Shown here piece after piece: positions 10,270 through 21,283 of a stretch of DNA of 64,000 nt. The notes beneath the pieces are model-generated. The model saw only the letters and a list, made by a program, of their open reading frames with translations. It had not been told where the DNA came from and searched no databases. The stretch is taken from assembly GCF_040371085.1 (NCBI RefSeq), contig NZ_JAMBMT010000001.1:868001-932000 (forward strand). Reading direction: 5' to 3'. Position 1 is the stretch's first letter, and each line of letters begins with the position of its first letter. Both the position numbers and the translations under genes were made by a program. This stretch comes from Psychrobacter sp. AH5. Its GTDB lineage: Bacteria; Pseudomonadota; Gammaproteobacteria; Pseudomonadales; Moraxellaceae.

Positions 10270-12207
10270 GTGAGTAGCATCAAGATGAATAGTAACCAAA
10301 ACGCAATAAGCAACGCTAATAATTGCGCAGTTTGCAACTTCTGTAGAGCGATAACAGTGTTGACAGTGATGTCTTACCCTCAGCGTTTTAGCGACTTATT
10401 TAGGCTAACGGGACTTTTGCTGATAGGGCTAAACTTATTATGCACCCCAGCCTTTGCAGCTAGTGATAATAGCCTACGCACTGACGCAGCTAGCATACAG
10501 CCACAACATACTTATAATGAATCTGATGCAACCATTAATCAGCAAAACTTTAAGTCTCAGCTCGCAAAGCTACGAGGCAGCAGTGAGGTCACTGGCGAGT
10601 ACCATCAGAGTTATTATCTATTAAATCAGCTTAATACTGGTCTGCCTTCTTTGAACCCGCCGCCTAATTTATCCACGCCTCTTGCCACATTAGAGTTCTT
10701 TAAATTAGCTACTGACAATCAGCACTATAAGCTTGCCGCTCAGGCTTTAAATATGAATTTATTTAATCCTGACATACAGCGTGCACGCGGTGATGAGCTC
10801 GCTGAGCGCCTTGATTTTTTATTAGCCAAAAAAGACCTTTATGACTTTAATCAACTGCCAGATCGTCCTGATGGTTTAATCGAGCCCTCTATTGGCAGTA
10901 ATAGCGATATCGATGGCAGTGTGCGCCGCTCTATTCAGCTCGGTCATATCAAGTATCTTAGCTATCGTATTCCTATTTATATTGAGCGCGTAAAAGTAGA
11001 AGGCGCGGACCCCGTTTGGGTGTTTTCCTCGCAAACGGTCGGGCATATCGATAAGCTCTATGAGCAATATAAACCCGCCACTTTTGAGCGCTATTTACCT
11101 GACTTTTTACTTTTTAGACCTCTAAATATTGCCATTTGGGAGTATATAGCCTTATCGTTATTTTTTTTACTGACTATCGCTTTAGGATGGGCGATTAGTA
11201 AAGGCGCGGGCAAGCTGATGTCTAAGTACGCTCAGGACGAAAATAAACGCGCTACCTTGAGTCTTAAAAGCACGACTGATTTGATCAATAAGCTGATAGT
11301 CCCTTTGACTATTACGATTAGCTTGGCCTTAGTTTTTACTTTGGTATCAGGAGGTTTTCCTTACTTGGATGATATTGCCACCGATACTAGGCCCATTATT
11401 TGGGTCGCTTTGGTCATCAGCGCCATTTGGCTTGGGGTACGGCTGATTAACTTTTTTGCCGATCGTTATCAAGATTTGCAAATTGACGGCTTAGGTCAGC
11501 AGCAATATGATGAATACCGTATAAGAATTACTTATTTATCGGTGTTTCGCCGCGTATTTATTTTTGTGATGATTATTGGTAGCGTTTGGATTGGGCTCAG
11601 TGAATTTGTCAATATTGAAGGACTAGGCAAGACGCTACTGACCTCAGCAGGTATCTTGAGTATAGTGATAGGCATAGCTGCGCAGCCTACGCTTGGCAAT
11701 ATTGTAGCGGGTATACAGATTGCGATTACTCAGCCGATACGCATTGGTGATACTATTATGTACGATGGTAATTGGAGCACCGTTGAGGATTTAGGGTATA
11801 CCTATGCCACCATAAAAACTTGGGATGAGCGGCGATTGTTCGTGCCGATGCGCTATTTTGTCACCGAAACGGTAGAGAACTGGTCGCATCCTGATCCTCA
11901 CCAAACGCGAACCATCTATCTACTCACAGACTACGGTATAGCTGTAGATGAGGTACGAAAAAAGTTTGTGGAAGTAGTCAAAAACAACTCATACTGGGAT
12001 GGACAGACCGAGCCGACTTTGCAGGTTTTGTCAACCAAAAGAGATACTCTTCAATTGTATGGCACTATCGCAGCTGACAATCCAGATGATGCTTGGTTAT
12101 TGGAGTGTCAGGTGCGCGAGCAGATGGTCACTTATCTCAGCGATAAGCAACAGCATTATCTACCGGCTGAGCGTATTGTCTTAATAAATAAAGATGCTGA
12201 TAGCTAG
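10270..12207 (+). CDS. MscS-family mechanosensitive channel, tandem paralogue 1
   Basis: Likely inner-membrane channel releasing solutes on hypo-osmotic shock. A signal peptide ending PAFA-A at residue 63 leads to a periplasmic region of about 220 residues. Membrane helices follow at about 287-310, 342-362, 375-397 and 427-445, then the pore-lining MscS helix with LGNIVAGIQIA near 475-485 and the cytoplasmic beta domain (RIGDTI, ENWSHPDP). The GTG at 10270 gives 645 residues. The ATG at 10369 (MSYPQRF) directly begins a normal signal peptide and may be the true start, although neither has a strong ribosome site. It is homologous along most of its length to the next gene. Confidence 0.9.
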   Translation: MSSIKMNSNQNAISNANNCAVCNFCRAITVLTVMSYPQRFSDLFRLTGLLLIGLNLLCTPAFAASDNSLRTDAASIQPQHTYNESDATINQQNFKSQLAKLRGSSEVTGEYHQSYYLLNQLNTGLPSLNPPPNLSTPLATLEFFKLATDNQHYKLAAQALNMNLFNPDIQRARGDELAERLDFLLAKKDLYDFNQLPDRPDGLIEPSIGSNSDIDGSVRRSIQLGHIKYLSYRIPIYIERVKVEGADPVWVFSSQTVGHIDKLYEQYKPATFERYLPDFLLFRPLNIAIWEYIALSLFFLLTIALGWAISKGAGKLMSKYAQDENKRATLSLKSTTDLINKLIVPLTITISLALVFTLVSGGFPYLDDIATDTRPIIWVALVISAIWLGVRLINFFADRYQDLQIDGLGQQQYDEYRIRITYLSVFRRVFIFVMIIGSVWIGLSEFVNIEGLGKTLLTSAGILSIVIGIAAQPTLGNIVAGIQIAITQPIRIGDTIMYDGNWSTVEDLGYTYATIKTWDERRLFVPMRYFVTETVENWSHPDPHQTRTIYLLTDYGIAVDEVRKKFVEVVKNNSYWDGQTEPTLQVLSTKRDTLQLYGTIAADNPDDAWLLECQVREQMVTYLSDKQQHYLPAERIVLINKDADS

Positions 12208-12314
12208 CGTACGCTTTCGTTGACAAGCTATATTTTCATCATTAACTGTCACTTATATTGAACGAGTATTAGCACAAAACCTACAACGATTAAGTACGTA
12301 AACTAACGAAACAA

Positions 12315-12338
12315 GTCAGCTTAAAGCTGGCTTTTTTT
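12315..12338 (+). terminator. terminator after mechanosensitive channel 1, second copy of the duplicated block
   Basis: GTCAGCT, loop TAA, AGCTGGC, then seven T. Stem arms are identical to the post-cysS terminator at 10182; only the loop and flanks have drifted. Confidence 0.85.
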
Positions 12339-12386
12339 GTGCTACTGTTTTAAGTTATTGATTACTCCGCCATAATTAGACCGCTT

Positions 12387-14351
12387 ATGATTCTCTTTGT
12401 TAAGACTAGCATTCAGCTTGCTGATATTCATGACTTTGACTTGGATAACTCTTGCATTGACGATTCTATAACACCCCTTAATGATAACCAAAATCCTAAT
12501 TCTTCTATAACTATAAACAGCTTGTTTATGGCCTTGATTGGCCTATGGCTGCTTTTTAGTAGTCTATCTGTTTTTGCGGCAAGCGCGCAGCCCGATAATT
12601 TTGCTGAATATGCTGAACAGCAAATCAGTCAAGTTGAGGCGCAAGATTTTGATATAAGCGAGGTAACTGACGAGATCTTTGACCCCTCAGAGAGCAATAC
12701 CGTCAAGCAAGCGGGGCACTTGCAAGGAGATACCGCGCTTAGCGGCGATTACAACCCAAACTACTACCTATTGGATGAGCTCAATACTACTATACCGCCC
12801 TTAAACAAGCCCGCCAATCTGACCACACCGCTTGCGATGCTGGAGTTTTTTCAGTCGGCGGTGATGAGGCAACAGTATGACCTTGCCGCTTATGCACTCA
12901 ATATGAATTTGTTTGATAGAAGTGTACAAAAGAGCCGTAGTATAGAGTTGACTAAGCGTTTGGATTATTTATTGGTCAAAAAAGATCTATATGTCTTTGA
13001 GGAGTTGCCGGATCGTCCAGATGGATTGATAGAGCCTGTCGTCGGCAGTAGCAGTAGTATCTTAGGGATACCGCGCCGCTCTATAGTGCTTGGTTACATG
13101 AACTACCGCGAGCGTCAAGTGCCTATCACTATCGAGCGAGTAAGGGTCAATGATCAAGCGCCCATTTGGGTATTCTCAGCGCAAACAGTAAGTAATATTG
13201 ATAATCTATACGAGCAGTATAAGCCGCCACAGTTCGCCCGATATCTGCCTGAATGGATGACGTTACGCTATTTTGGTATGGCGATATGGGAATTTTTGGT
13301 ATTGATATCATTTTTGCTAGTGACAATGGGGATTGGCTGGCTACTAAGCGCAGGCGTGGGAAAACTAGTCGGCCGCTATTTGAGTCATGAGGATAAGGAT
13401 GTCGATATCCCTAACAGTAAAAGAGGGGTAAGAGATTTTGTCAAAAAGCTTATCGTACCGCTGACTTTTACTATTGGCTTCTCGTTAGTGTTTACTTTAG
13501 TATCAGGCGGTTTTCCGTTTATAGAGTCGGTAGCGACCTCAACTAGACCAATTATCTGGATATTTTTGGTACTGAGCGCTATCTGGCTTGGGGTTCGAGT
13601 GGTCAATTTTATGGCCAATCGCTATCGTGACTTGCAGATTGAGAACTTAGATGAGCAAGATTATGATAAATATCGCCGCCGAAGTACTTATGTCTCTATC
13701 TTTCGCCGGCTATTTATCTTTGCCATGGTTATCATTAGTGTCTGGATTGGCTTAAGCGAGTTTACTGATATCGAAGGCTTAGGTAAGACTTTACTGACCT
13801 CAGCGGGTATCGCAGGGGTGGTATTAGGGGTAGCGGCGCAGCCGACTTTGGGCAATTTGGTAGCAGGCGTACAAATCGCTATGACTCAGCCCATCCGTAT
13901 TGGCGATACTATTATGATCGATGGTACTTGGTGTACCGTTAATGACTTGCGCTATACCTACGCGGTGATCAAGACGTGGGATGAGCGCCATTTGTTTATC
14001 CCAATGCGCTACTTTGTCACTGAAATCGTAGAGAATTGGTCGCATCCTTTTGTCCAGCAAATGCGTCCGATGTACCTCTATTTAGATTACGGGGTCAATA
14101 TTGAAGAGGTACGGCAAAAATTCATCGCATTGGTCAAGGAGCATGAGCTGTGGGATGGGGAGACGGAGCCTGTGGTGCTGACGGTATCGGTCAATGAGGA
14201 TACTATAAAGCTACGCTGCGCGGTGCCCTCAGATGGTCCTGATAATGCTTGGGCGATGGAGTGTGATCTGCGCGAACAAATGCTGGATTATCTGTATAAG
14301 GAGCAAAAGGCGCACTTGCCAGCGGAGCGTATTACCTTTAAAGAGGGCTAA
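12387..14351 (+). CDS. MscS-family mechanosensitive channel, tandem paralogue 2
   Basis: Close paralogue of the preceding gene, 654 residues. A hydrophobic signal/anchor lies at about 45-65 (FMALIGLWLLFSSLSVFAAS). An acidic stretch follows, then the shared periplasmic domain from about residue 113 (LSGDYNPNYYLLDELN, where paralogue 1 has VTGEYHQSYYLLNQLN). Membrane helices and the MscS pore segment LGNLVAGVQIAMTQPIRIGD follow, then the cytoplasmic domain. The N-termini before the shared domain differ most. I see no terminator between it and guaB (154 bases apart), although guaB probably has its own promoter there. Confidence 0.9.
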   Translation: MILFVKTSIQLADIHDFDLDNSCIDDSITPLNDNQNPNSSITINSLFMALIGLWLLFSSLSVFAASAQPDNFAEYAEQQISQVEAQDFDISEVTDEIFDPSESNTVKQAGHLQGDTALSGDYNPNYYLLDELNTTIPPLNKPANLTTPLAMLEFFQSAVMRQQYDLAAYALNMNLFDRSVQKSRSIELTKRLDYLLVKKDLYVFEELPDRPDGLIEPVVGSSSSILGIPRRSIVLGYMNYRERQVPITIERVRVNDQAPIWVFSAQTVSNIDNLYEQYKPPQFARYLPEWMTLRYFGMAIWEFLVLISFLLVTMGIGWLLSAGVGKLVGRYLSHEDKDVDIPNSKRGVRDFVKKLIVPLTFTIGFSLVFTLVSGGFPFIESVATSTRPIIWIFLVLSAIWLGVRVVNFMANRYRDLQIENLDEQDYDKYRRRSTYVSIFRRLFIFAMVIISVWIGLSEFTDIEGLGKTLLTSAGIAGVVLGVAAQPTLGNLVAGVQIAMTQPIRIGDTIMIDGTWCTVNDLRYTYAVIKTWDERHLFIPMRYFVTEIVENWSHPFVQQMRPMYLYLDYGVNIEEVRQKFIALVKEHELWDGETEPVVLTVSVNEDTIKLRCAVPSDGPDNAWAMECDLREQMLDYLYKEQKAHLPAERITFKEG

Positions 14352-14487
14352 AATAGTTCATGCGAACATAAGTTAAATTTGCTACAATACGGCGTTATTT
14401 TAAAGGGATAACTGAGGTATTCAGATAAGCATGGCGTTATATTTACGCTGTTATAGTCTATCTACTAAGCTCCCACCATCAAAATAG

Positions 14488-15975
<1,488 letters not shown>

Positions 15976-16027
15976 TAGGGTTTTTCACTGGTAAAATCTC
16001 GCTAATAGCCTAATCATAGTGAGATAC

Positions 16028-16068
16028 AAACAGTCAACAATGCGCCGTCATTGTTGACTGTTTTTTTT
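16028..16068 (+). terminator. strong intrinsic terminator of guaB
   Basis: A perfect 15-bp stem beginning AAACAGTCAACAATG with loop CGCCGT, ending in a long T-run. Confidence 0.95.
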
Positions 16069-16198
16069 CGTAAAATAACTAGTTAATAAAGACCCTTATC
16101 AAAGGATGGTTTTTATCTTCATTTTTGGATTAAACTATCTAAGCTAAGTGACTTTAAAAGATAAGTTCCTCAATACTAAGTGTAAGGATGTAAGGATA

Positions 16199-17572
16199 AT
16201 GAGCTATTTCGGTACTGACGGCATTCGTGGAAAATTTGGTGAGCTGCCTATCACCCCTGATTTTATTCTAAAATTAGGTTATGTGACCGGACAGGTACTG
16301 ATGGATAATAATCCTAATCCAGAGCGCAAACCAAGCGTCGTTATCGGCAAAGACACGAGGCTCTCAGGCTATGTGATTGAAGGTGCACTACAAGCAGGGT
16401 TTAATGCGGCAGGGGTAGACGTGCATATGCTTGGGCCACTCCCAACGCCGGCTATTGCGCATTTGACGCGCAGCTTTAACGCCGATGCTGGCGTGGTGAT
16501 TTCAGCTTCACACAACCCTTATTATGATAATGGTATCAAGCTATTTTCAGCAGACGGCAAAAAACTCACCGATGAGATGCAAAACGCTATCAATGATAAG
16601 TTAGACGCTATTATAAAAGCCGATAATGAGGATAATGCGTCACTAATGATGCCTATCGCTGACCCTGCTAAACTAGGTAAAAACCACCGTATAGATGATG
16701 CCAAAGGGCGCTATATTGAATTTTGTAAGGGCAGCTTTCCTTATCAATATGATCTTAATCATCTAAAAATCGTCATTGACTGCGCCAATGGCGCTGGCTA
16801 TAGCGTAGCGCCTAGAGTGCTGCGCGAGCTTGGTGCTACGGTTATTGCTATTAATAATAAACCTGACGGTATCAACATCAACGCCGACTGTGGTTCTACC
16901 CATCCTAAACGATTGCAGCAAGCAGTATTGGAGCATAGTGCCGACGTTGGTATCGCACTTGATGGCGATGGCGATCGTATTGTGATGGTCGATGATTTAG
17001 GTGAGCTAGTCGATGGTGATGGCATCCTGTATGTGCTTGCTACCCAAAGCAAAGCGCCAACCCGAGGGGTTGCTGGTACACTCATGAGCAACATGGGTTT
17101 AGAGCTTGCTTTACAAGCGAAAGGTATCGAATTTACGCGCGCCAAAGTCGGTGATCGTTATGTGATGCAAGAGCTTGAAGCTAATGATTGGATATTGGGC
17201 GGTGAGCCTTCAGGCCATATCTTGTGTTTAGATAAGAGCCGCACAGGTGATGCTATTATCGCAGGTTTGCAAGTGCTAGCGGTAATGCAAGCACAAAACC
17301 GAGCCTTGAGCGCCTTGATGGAAGGCTTTGAGGTGCTGCCGCAAAAGCTAGTCAACGTACGCTTGAGTCAAATGCAAGATCCTTTTGCTAATGCTGAGCT
17401 GGTTGCCGCTTTTGACAAAGCGCGTGCCACTTTGGAGGGCCGGGGACGTTTGCTTATTCGTCAGTCCGGCACTGAGCCAATGATTCGAGTCATGGTTGAG
17501 TCTGATGATGAGATTGAATGTGATGTGATGGCTAATGAGTTGGCCGATCTAATCAAAGCGCAATTGGCTTAA
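16199..17572 (+). CDS. glmM: phosphoglucosamine mutase
   Basis: Converts glucosamine-6-phosphate to glucosamine-1-phosphate on the way to UDP-GlcNAc for peptidoglycan and lipid A. From the chosen ATG it reads [14 protein letters not shown], the family N-terminus. The phosphoserine loop SASHNP has its active serine at residue 104. The metal loop DGDGDR and the C-terminal phosphate-binding [10 protein letters not shown] are intact. I prefer 16199 over the in-frame GTG at 16148 because AAGGA sits just before it and homologues begin here, giving 457 residues. pdxH follows after 67 bases with no terminator, so cotranscription is possible. Confidence 0.97.
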   Translation: MSYFGTDGIRGKFGELPITPDFILKLGYVTGQVLMDNNPNPERKPSVVIGKDTRLSGYVIEGALQAGFNAAGVDVHMLGPLPTPAIAHLTRSFNADAGVVISASHNPYYDNGIKLFSADGKKLTDEMQNAINDKLDAIIKADNEDNASLMMPIADPAKLGKNHRIDDAKGRYIEFCKGSFPYQYDLNHLKIVIDCANGAGYSVAPRVLRELGATVIAINNKPDGININADCGSTHPKRLQQAVLEHSADVGIALDGDGDRIVMVDDLGELVDGDGILYVLATQSKAPTRGVAGTLMSNMGLELALQAKGIEFTRAKVGDRYVMQELEANDWILGGEPSGHILCLDKSRTGDAIIAGLQVLAVMQAQNRALSALMEGFEVLPQKLVNVRLSQMQDPFANAELVAAFDKARATLEGRGRLLIRQSGTEPMIRVMVESDDEIECDVMANELADLIKAQLA

Positions 17573-17639
17573 AAACTGAGGCACTCAAAGCTTTAAGTGA
17601 TGTTTTTGATAAAAATAATCTATTAAATAAGGAAACACT

Positions 17640-18290
17640 ATGAGCATGGACTTTACCGATCAGCGTTTATCGTATGAGCAAGGACAACTCGATCAGCGCT
17701 CAGTGCCAGACTCACCTTTCACGCTATTCAAAACTTGGATGGATGAAGCACTATCGAAAAAGGTAAAAGAGCCTTATGCTATGAGTCTAGCGACTTGCGG
17801 CGCGGACAATAAGCCGAGCGTACGTATCGTGCTGCTGCGCGAAGTGACCGAGACGGGCATCATCTTTTATACCAATTATGACAGCGCTAAGGGTCAAGAT
17901 ATCGAAGAGAACCCTAATGCTGAGGCGTTATTCTTTTGGAATGAGCTTGAGCGCCAAGTGCGTATCAGTGGTCATATAGCTAAGATTGACGCGGACAAAT
18001 CGGCTGACTATTTTCAAAAGCGTCCGCATGATAGTCAGTTGGGCGCGTGGGTGAGTCAGCCGCAAAGTGGCGAGGTTGCCAACCGTGAGGTGATGGAAGA
18101 TAAGTTTGCGCAGTTAAAAGTCGATTATCCCGAGGATACGACCGTGCCAACTCCTGAGTTTTGGGGCGGCTATGAGATTACTATTGAAACTATTGAATTT
18201 TGGCAAGGCCGCGCGAACCGCGTCCATGATCGCGTCGTTTATAGCCAAGATGACCATGAGCAATGGACGACGAAACGTTTATTGCCGTAG
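17640..18290 (+). CDS. pdxH: pyridoxamine/pyridoxine 5'-phosphate oxidase
   Basis: FMN-dependent oxidase producing pyridoxal 5'-phosphate. The 216-residue protein has the FMN-binding segment VRIVLLREV, the FYTNYDSAKGQDIEENP motif and the dimer/substrate C-terminus RANRVHDRVVY ending in KRLLP. An AAGGAAA ribosome site precedes the ATG. It lies directly after glmM and ends at a terminator. The PLP product is required by the fold-III enzyme encoded next, although the intervening terminator and repeat argue against one operon. Confidence 0.97.
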   Translation: MSMDFTDQRLSYEQGQLDQRSVPDSPFTLFKTWMDEALSKKVKEPYAMSLATCGADNKPSVRIVLLREVTETGIIFYTNYDSAKGQDIEENPNAEALFFWNELERQVRISGHIAKIDADKSADYFQKRPHDSQLGAWVSQPQSGEVANREVMEDKFAQLKVDYPEDTTVPTPEFWGGYEITIETIEFWQGRANRVHDRVVYSQDDHEQWTTKRLLP

Positions 18291-18313
18291 CTAAACAACC
18301 TATTCACTTTTGC

Positions 18314-18344
18314 ACAGTCCTAGCTAAGCTTGGGCTGTTTTTTT
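18314..18344 (+). terminator. intrinsic terminator of pdxH
   Basis: ACAGTCC pairs with GGGCTGT (one G-T pair) around an eleven-base loop, then a T-run of seven. Confidence 0.85.
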
Positions 18345-18417
18345 ATCCTTTTGAGAAGATGCTATTGATGGGTTAGTATAGTTAGTACGAAATAAAATCG
18401 ATACACCAATATTAACC

Positions 18418-18528
18418 GTGCAGCTGGTATAAATTTTCCTTGCGTGCTGTGTCTACGCTGTTTCGATGCTGCGCAAAATTCATTCCAGCCGCACTGTAAC
18501 GGTTTTAAAGTTAATCAACTATATATTA
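18418..18528 (+). repeat. structured intergenic repeat, copy 1
   Basis: A long imperfect inverted repeat runs from 18418 to 18494: GTGCAGCTGGTATAAATTTT on the left, CAAAATTCATTCCAGCCGCAC on the right apart from its first base. It is followed by a conserved tail with a second small inverted repeat (TAAAGT, six bases, ACTATA). The same unit occurs at 31853 and 33610 in the same orientation. It lies about 110 bases before the fold-III PLP enzyme gene. No coding capacity. With the pdxH terminator it fills the 18291-18639 gap. Confidence 0.85.
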
Positions 18529-18639
18529 TCAGCTAGCATCGCTGTTATGTGATTTGCAGTCATTATCCCTGTGCTGTGCTCGCATACTATGAATTAAAAG
18601 TAACAAAATAGTTTTATGACTATTTTAAGGATAAGTAAA

Positions 18640-19878
18640 ATGGATTTTGCTAATATTATCCCGCGCCAAGCTCCAAGCGCTTGGCTCGATATGGATGCCC
18701 TCGATCATAATATTCAACGGGTCAATCACAAGACCCAAGCCGTCAAGCTGCGCCTAGCGACCAAATCGATTCGCTCAATCGAGGTTTTGAGCTACATCAA
18801 AGACAGCTCGCCCCATTATATCGGACTGATGTCTTACACTGCGGCTGAGTCGGTTTATCTGTTAGAGAACGGCTTTGATAATATCCTATGCGCTTATCCG
18901 ACTTTAGATAGCGCTAGCGTAGCGAAAACTTTTACTCATACTGCGCAAGGCGCCACGATGATCTGGATGGTAGATCGCCCCGAACATGTCGAGCTGCTCG
19001 ATAAAGTCGCTCAAGATAATAATGCAAGCGTCGATATCTGCTTAGATATCAATATGTCGATGCCGCTGCCGAAGCTATACTTCGGTACTAAACGCTCAGC
19101 CCTTATGAGCAAAAAAGACGTCAAAGCTTTGCTCAAAACCATTAAACAATGCGCTAATGTGAAGCTAACTGGCGTCATGGGTTATGAGGCGCAAATTGCA
19201 GGACTAGCCGAGCAGGTACCAGGTAAAGCTCTACTGTCTCCCGCTATTCGTCTGCTAAAAAACCGCTCCAAAAAACAGCTCAGTCAGCGCCGCCGCTCAA
19301 TAGTGGCTTGGCTAAAAAAGCAAGGCTATGAGCTACAGCTCGTCAATGGCGGGGGTAGTGGCAGTATGGACTTCACCAGCAGCCAGCCTGAGATTACTGA
19401 GATCAGCGTAGGCTCTGCCTATTTTAAGCCCGCTTATTTTGATTATATGGAGAGCATGCAGGCATTTAAACCAGCGGCAGGCTTTGTGTTGCCGGTGACG
19501 CGCCAGCCAGAGTGTGGAGTGATCACTTGTCAAGGTGGCGGCTTTATCGCCTCGGGCGCAGCAGGTGCAGACAAAGTCCCTGTGATTCATTATCCAAGCT
19601 ATTTATCAGTACTGACGGATGAGGGTTTTGGCGAAGTACAAACCCCTATGCTTATCGATAAAAAGACGCTAGGACAAAATAAAGCCATTACTATCGGCGA
19701 TTATGTATGGTGCCGACATGCCAAGGCCGGCGAGCTATGCGAGCATTTTAATGAGCTTGTGGTTTATAGCAGCTCTCAAAAACATAGCGGTCCTCAAACT
19801 AGTCACCAAGAGCTAAAGGCTAATAAGGCTTTTGACACCATGATGACTTACCGAGGAGCGGGACAATGTTTTCATTGA
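18640..19878 (+). CDS. fold-III PLP enzyme of the amino acid deaminase/aldolase (D-threonine aldolase-like) group
   Basis: Has an alanine-racemase-like TIM barrel with the PLP lysine in RLATKSIRS (K42), a phosphate-binding glycine stretch VNGGGSGSMDF and a C-terminal segment HAKAGELCEHFNEL, where D-threonine aldolases and D-serine dehydratases keep a metal-binding His/Cys pair. The likely chemistry is aldol cleavage or deamination of a D-amino acid, but the substrate cannot be assigned. I start at 18640 because AAGG precedes it at nine bases; the in-frame ATG at 18616 lacks a site. It overlaps the next gene by 13 bases, so the two products probably act in one pathway. Confidence 0.82.
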   Translation: MDFANIIPRQAPSAWLDMDALDHNIQRVNHKTQAVKLRLATKSIRSIEVLSYIKDSSPHYIGLMSYTAAESVYLLENGFDNILCAYPTLDSASVAKTFTHTAQGATMIWMVDRPEHVELLDKVAQDNNASVDICLDINMSMPLPKLYFGTKRSALMSKKDVKALLKTIKQCANVKLTGVMGYEAQIAGLAEQVPGKALLSPAIRLLKNRSKKQLSQRRRSIVAWLKKQGYELQLVNGGGSGSMDFTSSQPEITEISVGSAYFKPAYFDYMESMQAFKPAAGFVLPVTRQPECGVITCQGGGFIASGAAGADKVPVIHYPSYLSVLTDEGFGEVQTPMLIDKKTLGQNKAITIGDYVWCRHAKAGELCEHFNELVVYSSSQKHSGPQTSHQELKANKAFDTMMTYRGAGQCFH

Positions 19879-21206
19879 TGAAGTGGCAGCGCAGTAACCA
19901 ATGGCAAAACTGGGTAGGCTACGTGACCGCTGAACCTGAACAAAAGCTAACCCCTGCCTCGGTTGAAGAATTACAATATATCGTCAAACAAGCTCGCGCT
20001 GATAACCAACGTGTCAGAGTGACTGGTGCGGCGCATTCTTTTAGTGGCTGCGCCAAACCCGAAGAGATTGCTATTAGCTTGCATAAGATGCGCGGACTGA
20101 TCTCAGTCGATCAAGAGGCAAAACAGGCAACTTTATATGCTGGCACTTATTTGTACGAGATAGGGGAGGCATTAAGAGAGTATGGGCTAGCGCTTGAGAA
20201 TATGGGCGATGTACAAGAGCAGAGCATCGCAGGCTCGGCGAGTACCGCCACGCATGGCACCGGTCTAAGCTTAGGCTCGATTGCCAATCAAGTGGTGGCT
20301 TGGGAGTGGGTCGATGGCAGAGGAGAGCTACACAGGCATCAAAGAGGAGACGCTAAGACGGATGAGCTTGGTAATGCGCTACATGCAAGTCTCGGTATGC
20401 TCGGTATCTTTACCAAGCTTACTATTCAAGCGGTGGATCTGTACGGTTTGGCAGAGCGTAATGAGGTAATAGAGTTTGAACAAGGCTTAGCACAGTTTTA
20501 TGACGCCGCGCGTAACCATCGGCACATGGAGTGGTTTTTATTCCCCGGCACCAATAAGCTGCAACAAAAAACGCTATCGATGATTGAGCCCAAAGCTATG
20601 AGCGCTTGGCAAAAAACCAAAGATCAATTCGATAGTAAAGTCACGTTGAATGGCGCTTTTTATTTGCTATCCGAGCTGGCAAGAATAAATCCGAAATGGA
20701 CTAAAAAGATCAGTCAAATCTCCGCCAGCTCCATCCCCAATACCAAGCGCGAAGGCTATAGCTATGAGGTGTTTCCCACTCCGCGCGGGGTCAAGTTTAA
20801 TGAGTCTGAGTACTTTATAAAACTCAAAGATTTTGAGGCTTGTATCTTGGAGATCAATAGTATTTTATTACAAGATAATAAAGGCTCCCATTTTCCTATC
20901 GAAGTGCGTACTCACAAAGGCGAGACGGGCATGCTCAGTCCAACGCAAGGCGTAGACTGTGCGGTATTGTCCTTTCATGTCTATAAAGGAATGGATAGTG
21001 AGCCGCTATTTAATTGGTTATATGACTACATGAAAAAATGGCAGGGACGTCCGCATTGGGGCAAAGTCAATAAGCTAAGCGCTGAGGAGCTGCATATTCT
21101 GTATCCTGATCTTAAGCGCTTTTTAGAGATTAGAGAGCAGTACGATCCTGATAAAGTGTTTATGAACAGCTGGCTTACAGAGAAATTTTTAGCGCATGAT
21201 AGCTAA
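19866..21206 (+). CDS. FAD-linked oxidase of the D-arabinono-1,4-lactone oxidase family
   Basis: A VAO-fold flavoenzyme of 446 residues. The N-terminal FAD-binding PCMH domain includes RVTGAAHSFSGCA and the loop GSASTATHGTGLSLGSIANQ. The ALO-type C-terminal domain includes RPHWGKVNKLS and ends with EIRE, YDPDKVFMN and SWL. Relatives oxidise aldonolactones or sugar alcohols with oxygen or another acceptor. The start, with GAGGAG upstream, lies inside the end of the preceding PLP-enzyme gene, indicating translational coupling. No signal peptide is seen. The pairing with a D-amino-acid-type lyase is odd for ascorbate-like metabolism, so the substrate is open. Confidence 0.85.
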   Translation: MFSLMKWQRSNQWQNWVGYVTAEPEQKLTPASVEELQYIVKQARADNQRVRVTGAAHSFSGCAKPEEIAISLHKMRGLISVDQEAKQATLYAGTYLYEIGEALREYGLALENMGDVQEQSIAGSASTATHGTGLSLGSIANQVVAWEWVDGRGELHRHQRGDAKTDELGNALHASLGMLGIFTKLTIQAVDLYGLAERNEVIEFEQGLAQFYDAARNHRHMEWFLFPGTNKLQQKTLSMIEPKAMSAWQKTKDQFDSKVTLNGAFYLLSELARINPKWTKKISQISASSIPNTKREGYSYEVFPTPRGVKFNESEYFIKLKDFEACILEINSILLQDNKGSHFPIEVRTHKGETGMLSPTQGVDCAVLSFHVYKGMDSEPLFNWLYDYMKKWQGRPHWGKVNKLSAEELHILYPDLKRFLEIREQYDPDKVFMNSWLTEKFLAHDS

Positions 21207-21228
21207 TGTTAGTTTTAGAATAAATAAT

Positions 21229-21251
21229 AAACAGCTCACTGGGAGCTGTTT
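21229..21251. terminator. bidirectional terminator between convergent genes
   Basis: AAACAGCTC and GAGCTGTTT form a nine-bp stem with a five-base loop, with A/T tracts on both sides. It sits between the oxidase (plus) and glutathione transferase (minus) genes. Confidence 0.75.
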
Positions 21252-21283
21252 ATTTTAGATAAATAACGATGATAAAAAGGAAT

